64,000 nucleotides of DNA. Origin: Candidatus Electrothrix gigas (GTDB taxonomy: Bacteria > Desulfobacterota > Desulfobulbia > Desulfobulbales > Desulfobulbaceae). A model generated the notes under the pieces. The model worked only from the letters and a program-made list of their open reading frames with translations, did no database searches and had not been told where the DNA came from. This document shows positions 25,822-34,227 of the stretch, piece after piece; the first letter of the stretch is position 1; each line of letters opens with the position of its first letter. The position numbers were made by a program, and so were the translations under genes. Location of the stretch: the NCBI GenBank assembly GCA_022766165.1, contig QYLO01000006.1:1-64000 (forward strand), in the 5' to 3' direction.

Positions 25822-26838
25822 ATGAAGAATATTATGCAAGATAAACAAATTGATATTATGGTTCCCGTGGCCCGCAAAGATTTAGATATGCTGGAACCAG
25901 GTCTGAAACGAGCCGTAAAATACATCACTAATAATATAAGACATATTTATGTGGTATGGCAGGGGCCGGAAAACGAAAATGATCCTGACCCGATAATTAA
26001 ATTTGAAGGATCGATACGACCCAAAGTAATTTTTGTTGATGAGCGAACCTACGACTTCAGCCTGCAACAGGTCAAAGAGGTTTTAGTCGATCACGGCTCC
26101 AGCCATAACCATGGCAACTGGTACTTCCAGCAACTACTGAAGATGACCTGTTTCCGAAACATCCCTGGTATACTTCCTCGAGTACTTATCCATGATTGCG
26201 ATATCGCCTTTAATGCCCCCATTAATTTTCTAGATGAAGAAGGCCGGGGAGTGTTAAGTATCGGCTATCCCTTCCGCTGGGTGGAAAATGTCACCTCGTT
26301 TGATGAATACGGCCCCTTGGAGAGCATTAAACACAGTCATATTGATATGGGTCGCCGCCTGCTGCCGGGCTGGGATATTGCCGATCCCTTCAGTGGCATG
26401 CATCATCACCAACTGATTGAGCAGGAACTCATGGAATCTCTGTTGCGGGATGCCGAGCAGAAACACGACTTGCCCTTCTGGGAGGCATTTCTGCGCAATG
26501 TTGATCCTGTTCGTTGGAACGGCGCCTGTGAATACGTACTCTACTACCATTATGTACAGGGAAAATTTCCAGATCGGGTCAAACTGCGCCATATCTCCGG
26601 TGTCGATCTAATACATGATGCCAACGAACCGCTGGATGATAGCTTTGACCTCATCGCAGACCATAACAACGATATCCCTGTTCTCGGTCGCCACGGCTTT
26701 ACATCGCTAAAAATACGGCTACAGACTATGGATTATATTCCACCGAAGTTAAGGGAAAAATTTTTAGATCCGAGTGTTGAACGGATGGTCTTTCGTCTGG
26801 AATTAAAGAACGGCATCCTGCGTGTCGATCCTTGCTAA
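25822..26838 (+). CDS. DUF6492-like putative glycosyltransferase
   Basis: A cytosolic 338-residue protein with a GT-A-like layout: an N-terminal IDIMVPVARKDLDML strand-turn, a central metal-binding-type DxD in IHDCDIAF, and then FSGMHHHQLIEQELMESL, a His-rich motif typical of DUF6492 and related capsule or LPS glycosyltransferase families. No membrane segments. It lies between gmd and a FkbM methyltransferase, so a role in decorating a surface glycan with a GDP-mannose-derived sugar is likely but unproven. Confidence 0.65.
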   Translation: MKNIMQDKQIDIMVPVARKDLDMLEPGLKRAVKYITNNIRHIYVVWQGPENENDPDPIIKFEGSIRPKVIFVDERTYDFSLQQVKEVLVDHGSSHNHGNWYFQQLLKMTCFRNIPGILPRVLIHDCDIAFNAPINFLDEEGRGVLSIGYPFRWVENVTSFDEYGPLESIKHSHIDMGRRLLPGWDIADPFSGMHHHQLIEQELMESLLRDAEQKHDLPFWEAFLRNVDPVRWNGACEYVLYYHYVQGKFPDRVKLRHISGVDLIHDANEPLDDSFDLIADHNNDIPVLGRHGFTSLKIRLQTMDYIPPKLREKFLDPSVERMVFRLELKNGILRVDPC

Positions 26839-26848
26839 GAGGTTAAGT

Positions 26849-27556
26849 ATGCATCCTGAAAAGCTTCCTAATTCATTTTCCCAAGCTGGAGAAGATCGTA
26901 TTGTCAACTTCCTGTTTGAAGATTACGGCAAAAATAAGATATCCTATCTGGACCTTGGTGCCAACTACCCTGACCACAGCAACAACACCTTCTTATTCTA
27001 TCGAAACGGAGGCCGAGGGGTCTGTGTGGAGGCAGACGCCACGCTGATAGATGGCTTTAAGGCTATGCGGCCGGAAGATAAGGTTATCAATGCCGGGGTT
27101 TCCGCTGCTGATCAATCTGAGGCAACATTTTATATTTTTGATGTTCCTTTTATCAGCACCTTTAATAAAAAAGAAGTGACTCGCCGTGAAGCCCTTGGTA
27201 ACCATAAAGTAATAAAAAAGGTTCAGGTACCGCTAGTGAATATCAATTCACTTATAGAAACGTATTTTGATACCTATCCAGACTTTTTATCTATTGATGT
27301 CGAAACGTTGGACTACGAGGTACTCCAAGCCTTGGATTGTAAAAAATACCCGATTTCGGTAATTTGTGTTGAAACCTGTAAAGATACAGAACATCATATC
27401 CGTCCTAAAGACCAACGTTTTAGAGAGTTGATGGAACTGAAAGGCTACGAAGTGTACGCCGATACGTATATCAATACCATCTTTGTGAACAAAGAATGGT
27501 TCTATAATTCAAAACCTGTACCGGAGCGTAGTACCACTACAACTCAACACTGTTAG
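26849..27556 (+). CDS. FkbM family SAM-dependent methyltransferase
   Basis: O-methylates sugars or natural products. ISYLDLGANYPDHSNNTFLFY is the FkbM motif I region, CVEADATL gives the acidic ribose-binding residue, and PDFLSIDVETLDYEVLQAL is the family signature FLxIDVEGxxxxVL. ATG 26849 (235 aa) is preceded by GAGGTTAAGT and lies 10 bp after the glycosyltransferase-like gene; a GTG at 26822 overlaps that gene and is less likely. The stop codon overlaps that of the convergent lysE-like gene. Confidence 0.88.
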   Translation: MHPEKLPNSFSQAGEDRIVNFLFEDYGKNKISYLDLGANYPDHSNNTFLFYRNGGRGVCVEADATLIDGFKAMRPEDKVINAGVSAADQSEATFYIFDVPFISTFNKKEVTRREALGNHKVIKKVQVPLVNINSLIETYFDTYPDFLSIDVETLDYEVLQALDCKKYPISVICVETCKDTEHHIRPKDQRFRELMELKGYEVYADTYINTIFVNKEWFYNSKPVPERSTTTTQHC

Positions 27557-28200
27557 ATTATCTGTTCAGCGGCTAATCGGGCAGCCAAGGCAAAAAATAT
27601 AGAGCCCATTACCCGATTAGCCCAAGTTAGCTGCAAAGTAGAACCATCGTTACTACGAAAAAAAATTTTAGTAACCTTAGCTGCAAAACAGACCAATATC
27701 ACGCCCCCTAAAAAACCCACAACATTAACGGTTATGCCCAATATCAGTAGCTGCAATGTGGGATGCATACCCTTTAACGAGACAAACTGAGGCAAAAAGG
27801 CTAGATAAAAAATAGCGATTTTGGGGTTCAGCAGATCGACCCAAAAACCCTGCCAAAAGATCTCGTTATTTCCCTTGGCCTGAATATTCTTCTTCTTTTC
27901 AATCTTAAGGAAACAACCTTTACTACGAAAAGCTAAAATGCCAATATAGAATAGGTAGGTCACCCCCAGCCATTTCACTACGATCAAGGCTATATCGGAT
28001 GTGGCAAGTATAGCAGTTAAACCAAAAATTGCTGCAACCAAGTGAACAATGCTTCCAGCATTTAGTCCTAATATAGAGATGATACCAAATTTTCTCCCCT
28101 GAGCAATACTTATAGTCAACAGATAGGCCATTCCGGGTCCAGGAATGAATGTCATAATAATGCAGGTGCAAACAAACTCTAAATATGTATTAAAATTCAA
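27553..28200 (-). CDS. LysE/RhtB family amino-acid exporter
   Basis: A six-helix inner-membrane exporter. FIPGPGMAYLLTISIAQGRKFGIISILGLNAG matches the LysE signature (PGP...G...G...G) when read in pieces, and the helices at about 5-25, 40-65, 70-90, 115-140, 150-175 and 190-210 are evident. I chose the TTG at 28200 (215 aa), preceded by GGAGAGTATAAAA; the longer frame to 28407 would add 69 residues that read through a palindrome and a terminator. It is convergent with the FkbM gene, with a 3-bp overlap of stop codons. Confidence 0.85.
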   Translation of the reverse strand: MNFNTYLEFVCTCIIMTFIPGPGMAYLLTISIAQGRKFGIISILGLNAGSIVHLVAAIFGLTAILATSDIALIVVKWLGVTYLFYIGILAFRSKGCFLKIEKKKNIQAKGNNEIFWQGFWVDLLNPKIAIFYLAFLPQFVSLKGMHPTLQLLILGITVNVVGFLGGVILVCFAAKVTKIFFRSNDGSTLQLTWANRVMGSIFFALAARLAAEQII

Positions 28201-28256
28201 TTTTATACTCTCCAGCAGGCATCTGACAGCCTTTCTATAAAATGGACAAAGGCGTA

Positions 28257-28292
28257 AATCAATCGAATCAAAAGGGTCGGACTCGATTGATT
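28257..28292. repeat. Palindromic repeat with GGGTCGGACTC core, copy B
   Basis: AATCAATCGA and TCGATTGATT form a perfect 10-bp inverted repeat around ATCAAAAGGGTCGGAC. Same core as 24209-24235 but in opposite sense. Confidence 0.7.
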
Positions 28293-28360
28293 TTAAACTT
28301 GGGAGCAGTATCGGCAAAAACAAGAACCTATCCCCTCTTCTCCCTTCCAGCTCATCCCAA

Positions 28361-28390
28361 CAAAAAAGGCCATCCAAAAGGACGGCCTGT
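28361..28390 (-). terminator. Rho-independent terminator downstream of the P-type ATPase gene
   Basis: On the minus strand AGGCCGTCC, TTTTG, GATGGCCT, then TTTTT. It is the first strong terminator met by transcripts of the 37.6-28.6 kb gene row, about 195 bp past the ATPase stop. It resembles the one at 23985-24020, including flanking bases. Confidence 0.75.
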
Positions 28391-28428
28391 ACAACAAAAT
28401 GAAACAATGAAGAAAGCTGAAATAAATA

Positions 28429-28466
28429 GGGTCAGAGTAAAATTAAATTTAATTCGACTCTGACCC
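28429..28466. other. Hairpin GGGTCAGAGT/ACTCTGACCC in the gap 28201-28585
   Basis: A perfect 10-bp stem around an AATTAAATTTAATT palindrome, followed by T-rich sequence and a further TTTTGACCCC. This GGGTCAGAGT form is common beside REP-associated transposases in other bacteria (recollection). No gene in this gap: it holds two palindromes, a terminator and R4 copy B. Confidence 0.6.
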
Positions 28467-28511
28467 CTTTTATTTTGACCCCTTTTATTTGTGTTTTATT
28501 TGTGTTCTCTT

Positions 28512-28538
28512 AAATTTAACGGGGTGCGTCCCCTATTA
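28512..28538 (+). repeat. Palindromic repeat R4, copy B
   Basis: AAATTTAACGGGGTGCGTCC followed by CCTATTA, same orientation as 23870-23895 with one base changed. Confidence 0.65.
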
Positions 28539-28585
28539 TGTGCGTCTTCTATTATGCGCAGGCCATGGTTTTACCCAACGATTTG

Positions 28586-30625
28586 TCAGCAAACATCCTG
28601 TTGAGTATAGTTTCCCGATAACCGATGACGACTGTTTTTGCTCTTTCTCTTTGCAGGCAAGACAGCAATACCAAGTCCTAGAGCGAAACCGATATGGTTC
28701 AGTATAATTGAATGCAGCAGGTTGAAATGAAAAAAGAATGCACCTCCCAAACCTATACAGTGAGGTGCAAGGACAGTTGCGAACGTTGTCTTTGCATTCC
28801 TTTCATACTGTTCGGCAATGTCAAACAGGTCACAGAGCCGCCGCAGGCTTCCGTCCATCAGAACGGTCTGAGCCGCATCCGTGGCAACTGTTGAGGCACC
28901 ACGCAAGGAGATCGATACATCCGCCTGTTTTAACGCAATTGAGTCGTTGATACCGTCTCCGATAAAACAGACTGTTCTTCTCTCATCTTGGAGTTGTTTG
29001 ATCAGATCCGCTTTGTTCTCAGGTAAAACCTGTGCAAAGTAGCGATCTGCTTGCACTGAGTCGGACAGGTTTTTTGTAGGAGCCTCATGGTCTCCTGAAA
29101 TAATATAAATCTCCTCTATATTTCTTCTTCGCAGACCTTGGATAACTGATTGAGCCTCCTGCCGCACAGTGGCATGTAATTCAATTCCTCCGACAACCAT
29201 GTCATCAACAGCAACCAGAACAAGCGAATGTCCATGCTCCTGACAGAATGCTTGAACCTCCCTTGTTGCTGAGGGGATGTTCAACTGCTCTGTTTCAATG
29301 AAACGAAGACTTCCCACCCGGATCATCCCTGTTCCCGTCTTGACAATAAGGCCGTATCCGATCTTATATTCAGCTTCCTCGAATTTCTCCAGACTCAGTT
29401 TTCGTGCTTCCGCTTCCCGGAGAATAGCTCTGGCAATCGGATGCGTCTGTTTGGATTCCGCAAGAGCGGCATAGCTGAGGATCTCATTTTCCTCATAAAC
29501 ATCCCATCTGTGAATTTGAACAAAATGCAGTTGATCTTCGGTCAGAGTACCGGTTTTATCAAAAACGACCGTATCCACTTTGTTCAGCAGTTCAAGCATT
29601 CGACCGTCTTTTATAAGAATACCTTCCTGAGAGGCGATACCAAGGAAATGCAGCACACCGATATAGTTTGTTATTGTTGCCTTGTATTTCGGATGTGAAT
29701 TCAGTATGACCATCGCTCCCTGAAGGCCTAACAGAGGCCAAGATAATCCGCTGAGGAGCAGGGCGGGCAAAACCGCTTTATCGCCCAGTTCCTCGGCCCA
29801 TAGCTGCATATCTGTTCGGCAGTTGGTGGTTTCGTTTAAAATCCGACCGATCTGGGAAGCTGTTGTCTCCTGTCCGGCTTTTTCAACTCGAATACCTATT
29901 TTTCCCGATAAAACAAGAGTCAACGCAAATACTTTTTCATTGACCCCTTTATCCGCAGGCTGTGATTCCCCGGTCAGAATATGCTGGTCGACTGAAGCAG
30001 TTCCGAAAACGATCTCGCCGTCCACTGGGAGGGTCTCTCCCGCATTCACAACAACAATATCCCCTTGCTGTAATGTTTCAACCGAGACCTCCACCTCAAC
30101 TCCGTTGCACATTACCCACGCTGTTCGGGGCTGCTGTCTGAAGACATCAATGATTTTGTTTTGAGAATCATTTTTTACTTTCTGCAGGAGTTTCCTGCTG
30201 TACATCGCCATGAACGTATTCAAGGCGCAGATAAAAAACATGCCCTTCCCGATACACACAACGATCAGAAAAACAATCGGAACATCTACATTGAGCTTTT
30301 TCTCCTTTACGACAGCATGATAGGCACTTTTCAAGATATCTTTGGCCCCATACAGCAGACCGGGAAGGCTTAAAAGAGTCAAGGGCGGGTAGAGGATATT
30401 TCCGGCAGCGGCAAAAGCCATAGAATATACTGAAGCAATTAGTTTAGGTTGAACATCCGTATCGGCGGCAAGATCTTTTTTTTGGGGCTGTTGTCTCCGC
30501 TTATCACGTCTCTGAACGATATCCCTTCCGTAATGATATATTTTCGTTACGTAGGGCGTAATGCGTTTCCTCGCTGCATCACCCCCGTAAAGAACGCCGC
30601 TTATAACAAGAATTTCAGGAAGCAT
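28586..30625 (-). CDS. P1B-like P-type ATPase lacking HMA domain and CPx motif
   Basis: An inner-membrane cation-pump homologue of 679 aa. The actuator has LTGESQPADKG, the phosphorylation site is D356 in DKTGTLTE, the N domain has THPIARAILREAE and the P domain has GDGINDSIALKQADVSISL. Membrane helices precede the actuator and follow the P domain (FHFNLLHSIILNHIGFALGLGIAVLP). The helix before D356, where metal pumps carry CPC, SPC or TPC, instead reads GAMVILNSHPKYKATITNYI, so the usual metal site is absent. There is no N-terminal heavy-metal domain. The transported ion, if any, cannot be named. It is the last of six co-directional genes, 310 bp after the polyketide synthase. Confidence 0.85.
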   Translation of the reverse strand: MLPEILVISGVLYGGDAARKRITPYVTKIYHYGRDIVQRRDKRRQQPQKKDLAADTDVQPKLIASVYSMAFAAAGNILYPPLTLLSLPGLLYGAKDILKSAYHAVVKEKKLNVDVPIVFLIVVCIGKGMFFICALNTFMAMYSRKLLQKVKNDSQNKIIDVFRQQPRTAWVMCNGVEVEVSVETLQQGDIVVVNAGETLPVDGEIVFGTASVDQHILTGESQPADKGVNEKVFALTLVLSGKIGIRVEKAGQETTASQIGRILNETTNCRTDMQLWAEELGDKAVLPALLLSGLSWPLLGLQGAMVILNSHPKYKATITNYIGVLHFLGIASQEGILIKDGRMLELLNKVDTVVFDKTGTLTEDQLHFVQIHRWDVYEENEILSYAALAESKQTHPIARAILREAEARKLSLEKFEEAEYKIGYGLIVKTGTGMIRVGSLRFIETEQLNIPSATREVQAFCQEHGHSLVLVAVDDMVVGGIELHATVRQEAQSVIQGLRRRNIEEIYIISGDHEAPTKNLSDSVQADRYFAQVLPENKADLIKQLQDERRTVCFIGDGINDSIALKQADVSISLRGASTVATDAAQTVLMDGSLRRLCDLFDIAEQYERNAKTTFATVLAPHCIGLGGAFFFHFNLLHSIILNHIGFALGLGIAVLPAKRKSKNSRHRLSGNYTQQDVC

Positions 30626-30654
30626 TATTCACCAATTTTTTATACTTGATGATC

Positions 30655-30772
30655 AAGTTATTAAAAGTTAACTATTAATTGTCAATCATTTAAACTTATT
30701 GAAGATGTGATCGAAACTGAACTACTTTTTTCTGTCGATTTTATAAAAAAACCAACTTATTGAAGTTATTCA
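30655..30772 (+). repeat. Dispersed non-coding repeat R1, copy B
   Basis: Second copy of the element at 11651-11776, same orientation. It shares ATTAAAAGTTAACT-like sequence, CTACTTTTTTCTGTCGATTT and CCAACTTATTGAAG. It fills the 310-bp gap between the ATPase and polyketide-synthase genes; nothing else is evident there. Confidence 0.7.
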
Positions 30773-30935
30773 AATAGAACAGAAGAGATGATTTCTAAAA
30801 AGTTCAATCAAGCAGAAAAAAATTGATAGTCGAGTTATAATACTTTTTTTTCTGCTGAGGCATCAGCACCATCTCCCCTCTCCGAAACTGAAAATTTGTC
30901 CATTCATTTCCCATGAAAAAATACTGAACTATTGC

Positions 30936-31988
30936 TCATGTCACCCAAGTATTAAGATTGATTTCAGCCGTAATGCCAGGCCCGAATCCGCCCAGAACTC
31001 CTCTGTCCCCGGATTTCAACTTGCCGTTTTCAAACAGCCTTCTTATCACTTCAAACACAACCACACTGGCAATATTACCATATTCACGCAGACATTCCCG
31101 GCTGAAACGAACTTTGTCATCGGAAATTGATAATAACCTGACCAGATCGTTTAAGATACGCGGCCCCCCTGTGTGGAAAATACAATAGTCAAGATCACAG
31201 ACATCAAGATTATGTTTTCTTACAAATTCGGCAATGACAGGTGAAACTGGTTCCATTGTCTCACGCACGGCCTTGTTCAGTCTGAAGTGGAAGCCAGTCT
31301 CTAGAAAATCATAGGAAATATAACGTTCCGTATTAGGTATGAGATAGGAAGTATTGGCATCAATCCGCAACCCTACTCCGCCGTTGCTGCGCATGACACA
31401 GGCCGAAACAGCATCCCCAAACAGGGAATCCGAAAGAATCGAACCTACGGACTTGTTTTTCTCATACGGCTGATATAATAAGGAACAGAATTCGACAGAT
31501 ACAATTAATACATTATGCTTTGGATAAGCCATGCAATAATCCTGAGCGCGACCTATTGCGGAACCGCCGGCCGCACATCCTAACTGGGCAATCGGCAGTT
31601 GCTTGGTATCGGAACGGAATCCCAGCCGATTTATTATATGTGCTGTCAGTGAGGGAAATGAAAAACCCGTACATGAAGTTACAATAATAAGATCAATATC
31701 AGAAACCGACTTTTCGGCATTTTTCAACGCTCCTTTGATTACGAAATCAGCGAACTCTAAAGCCTTTTTTTCATAAATTTTCTGACGTTTTTCAACCCCG
31801 GGATGCTTCAGAGTCTTTTCCAATGGCTGAATAATATGACGTTTTTCTACGGTAGTATTGTGAACAAGACTCAACAATGTATCAAGTCTGGGGTGATCGG
31901 AATATAACTGTCTGCATAAAGCAAGAGTTTGCTCTTGGCTAATAGTGTATTCCGGCACCTTAACATATGGTTTGCATAACACAGGCAT
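30936..31988 (-). CDS. Type III polyketide synthase (chalcone/stilbene synthase family)
   Basis: A homodimeric enzyme that extends an acyl-CoA with malonyl-CoA and cyclises the chain to a phenol, pyrone or resorcinol. The catalytic triad is complete: C138 (LGCAAGGSAIGRA), H272 (FHTGGPRIL) and N305 (YGNIASVVVF). GGFGPGITAE near the C-terminus is the family's GFGPG loop. The 350-aa length is standard for bacterial enzymes. It lies 387 bp past the sulfatase on the same strand. The product cannot be told from sequence by eye. Few sulfate-reducing bacteria are known for type III PKS products. Confidence 0.95.
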   Translation of the reverse strand: MPVLCKPYVKVPEYTISQEQTLALCRQLYSDHPRLDTLLSLVHNTTVEKRHIIQPLEKTLKHPGVEKRQKIYEKKALEFADFVIKGALKNAEKSVSDIDLIIVTSCTGFSFPSLTAHIINRLGFRSDTKQLPIAQLGCAAGGSAIGRAQDYCMAYPKHNVLIVSVEFCSLLYQPYEKNKSVGSILSDSLFGDAVSACVMRSNGGVGLRIDANTSYLIPNTERYISYDFLETGFHFRLNKAVRETMEPVSPVIAEFVRKHNLDVCDLDYCIFHTGGPRILNDLVRLLSISDDKVRFSRECLREYGNIASVVVFEVIRRLFENGKLKSGDRGVLGGFGPGITAEINLNTWVT

Positions 31989-32012
31989 TTCTAAGTAAAC
32001 TCCTGATTAATA

Positions 32013-32117
32013 GTTGATAACCCCGCAAAAAGTCGAAAAACAGCAAATCGCCGACGACAACTCAATGAGTTGCGAAACCATTTTACTCGAATTTGGACTT
32101 TTTTCATAATCATCAAC
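32013..32117. repeat. Dispersed 105-bp repeat R2, copy B
   Basis: Ungapped counterpart of 20320-20424 (about 80 of 105 identical). GTTGAT...AAAAAGTC at one end mirrors GACTTTTTT...ATCAAC at the other. It sits in the 387-bp gap 31989-32375, which also holds the MITE-like element and no gene. Confidence 0.75.
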
Positions 32118-32256
32118 AGTTGTTTGATACTCAACAGTCCGGTTAGCTGAACAGCAGGAAACCGTTCCTAATCAAATTAACCAGCCTACTCGGACGTCCA
32201 CTTTGCGCTGGATTTTTCAGTTAATGGGCGGAATCCGATGAGCCGGAAAATACTAT

Positions 32257-32372
32257 CTAAAAATGGCAATTAAAATTAGAAGTAAATATCCACCGGCAAA
32301 GCCGGGGGTTTACCTAACAGAAATTAATTCATTGATTCATAAAATAAAAGCTAAATAAATTGCCATTTTTAG
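32257..32372. mobile_element. MITE-like element (116 bp)
   Basis: Terminal inverted repeats CTAAAAATGGCAATT (32257-32271) and AATTGCCATTTTTAG (32358-32372) are perfect over 15 bp and continue imperfectly inward. The centre holds a hairpin CCACCGGC-AAA-GCCGGGGG (32290-32308), like IS200/IS605-type ends. It has no ORF. No convincing target-site duplication. Its right end is repeated in inverse orientation at 37573-37604. Confidence 0.7.
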
Positions 32373-32375
32373 GTA
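32344..32375. repeat. 32-bp inverted repeat, left copy
   Basis: These 32 bp are the exact reverse complement of 37573-37604. The copy abuts the sulfatase stop codon (32376-32378) and comprises the right end of the MITE-like element plus 3 bp. Together the copies enclose four whole genes. Confidence 0.9.
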
Positions 32376-34112
32376 CTACTTCAACTCTGAACATGGAGGC
32401 CAATCATATCGAACAGGCAGCACCTTGATAACTCCGTTTTCTTCTGCATACTGGTCATAAATATCGGCCAGTTCCTGAAGTTTTTCCGGTTCAGTTTCGG
32501 TAAGGTCGTCGATCTGAAACGGATCCGTACTCAGATTGAAAAGACGCCAGCTAGGAGTATAACACTGTATCTCTCTTTGCCATTTTTGGGAAAGCATCCA
32601 GTCTCCCTTGCGTACGCCTTTCAAACCATCCAGTTCCATGCCGATCCAGCGTTCCGGGTTGTATTCTATTTCACCTTCGAACATAGGAGCTATGGAAATA
32701 CCCCGCATCGGCGTATTGGGTTTACCGTTATAGGTATCCGGATATTCGATTTTCCCCATTTCCAGAATAGTCGGAGCGATATCCATAACCGAAACGATTC
32801 GCTTGGATCTCACACCCCTCACCTTCGACTTGGGATAGTGGATAAGGGCGGCGGTGTGGAACCCACCCTCATATGTATCGCCCTTGATTCCGTTAAACGG
32901 CGTGTTTCTAGCCATGGACCATTGTCTGCCTGTAGCTACCAAAGAATGCCGGCTTCCTATACTTTCATAGGAGTTGTCAAAAGCATCAACATTTTGGGCG
33001 CACGGTGGAGGAAGACAGCACTCTGCACCGTTATCGGAGTAAATAAATATCACCGTGTTCTCATATTCTCCGATTTCCTTCAGATAGGCGAGCAAACGTC
33101 CGATATTCTGATCCAACACATCAATCTGAGCTGCGTAAGTGGCCATCTTTTTGGCATATAAACGCTGTTCCTCCTTGCTCAGACTATCCCATGGTTCCAC
33201 ATCATCAAATTTGCGCAACTTGAGATCCGCAGGCCACATACCCAGCTCCTTCTGGCGTTTGAAACGCTCCGTGCGAATGATATCCCAGCCTTTGGTATAG
33301 ACATCCAGATATTTGTCAATGACCTCGACTGGCGCTTGCAGGGGATTGTGTGGTGCCGTATAGGATATATTGAGATAAAAAGGTTTGTCTTTATCCCGGT
33401 TATTCAGCATCTGAATCCCCATGTCCGTATAGTAGTCAGTGGAATAGAACTCTCTGGGAAATTTTTCTAGTTCCTCCCCCATTTCGTTGTATGGACTCAC
33501 GACTTCGCTTTTACGTTTCAAACCTTTGTAATGCTCGGCTATGGACTCTTTGATGACGCTCCCGTCTTTCTCTGAATAATGAGTTTCGGTCCCCAGCAAA
33601 AGAGTGGCCCGAGTCTCAGTGAATCCTCTGTTAATAGGATAATATTCGGATGTCTCTCCCAGATCCCACTTGCCGGTCATCATCGTGTGATAGCCATTTT
33701 GCTGAAGCAGTTCGGGAAACGGTAATGCGTCAAGGGACAGACGTGCGTGGTAATTCGGGTCACCTATCTGGTCACCGTGGATCCACGCTTTCATGCTTCC
33801 AACGCCAGCCTGATGATGATCCTTGCCAGTAAAAAGCATTCCCCGGCTCGGTGTCGAGGTGGGAGCTGCGTAAAAATTATCAAGAATTATACCTTCTTCC
33901 GCAAGCTGATCTATGTTCGGGGTCGGGATCTCCCCTCCGAAAATACCCAAATCCGCAATGCCCATATCATCAAGGACAAGGGTGATAAAGTTAGGCGGAC
34001 GGTCCTTGCCTGTATCGACGTTCTGGGACGCATTGTCATTTTTATTCCTACATCCTCCGACAGTGATAGTTGATGCCAAAATCACTGTCCCTACCCATTT
34101 TGTGATATACAT
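32376..34112 (-). CDS. Serine-type arylsulfatase, lipoprotein
   Basis: Hydrolyses sulfate esters in the periplasm. A lipoprotein signal (lipobox VGG-C21) anchors it to a membrane. Metal ligands D48-D49 are in LVLDDMG. The formylglycine site is S86-T-P-S-R90 (TSTPSRGMLFTG), so maturation needs the radical-SAM enzyme anSME, not found in this window. KWDLG and NTVIFIYSDNGAE are further sulfatase motifs. Length 578 aa is in the arylsulfatase A/atsA range. The neighbouring arylsulfotransferase-like gene and polyketide synthase suggest that its substrate is a phenyl sulfate, which is inference. Confidence 0.93.
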   Translation of the reverse strand: MYITKWVGTVILASTITVGGCRNKNDNASQNVDTGKDRPPNFITLVLDDMGIADLGIFGGEIPTPNIDQLAEEGIILDNFYAAPTSTPSRGMLFTGKDHHQAGVGSMKAWIHGDQIGDPNYHARLSLDALPFPELLQQNGYHTMMTGKWDLGETSEYYPINRGFTETRATLLLGTETHYSEKDGSVIKESIAEHYKGLKRKSEVVSPYNEMGEELEKFPREFYSTDYYTDMGIQMLNNRDKDKPFYLNISYTAPHNPLQAPVEVIDKYLDVYTKGWDIIRTERFKRQKELGMWPADLKLRKFDDVEPWDSLSKEEQRLYAKKMATYAAQIDVLDQNIGRLLAYLKEIGEYENTVIFIYSDNGAECCLPPPCAQNVDAFDNSYESIGSRHSLVATGRQWSMARNTPFNGIKGDTYEGGFHTAALIHYPKSKVRGVRSKRIVSVMDIAPTILEMGKIEYPDTYNGKPNTPMRGISIAPMFEGEIEYNPERWIGMELDGLKGVRKGDWMLSQKWQREIQCYTPSWRLFNLSTDPFQIDDLTETEPEKLQELADIYDQYAEENGVIKVLPVRYDWPPCSELK

Positions 34113-34227
34113 CTTACATCTATTTTTCTTTTTGTTGACAATTCTTTTAACTCTTTTTTCGATCGAAAATCGAATAGATGCGTTTATAATTAAACGGAAC
34201 TAGTGACCGAGGAGCAGGAGTTAAAAA

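Noticed and set aside
28201..28407. N-terminal extension of the LysE-type exporter
   Set aside because: The added residues read through a palindrome and a terminator, and a TTG with a good ribosome site at 28200 gives the normal family length.
31000..31988. Type III PKS as a KAS III (FabH) enzyme
   Set aside because: The GFGPG loop and the spacing of C138, H272 and N305 fit chalcone-synthase-type enzymes, and no acyl-carrier or fatty-acid genes are adjacent.
32376..34112. Cys-type sulfatase activation
   Set aside because: The site reads S-T-P-S-R, not C-x-P-x-R, so it is the serine type.
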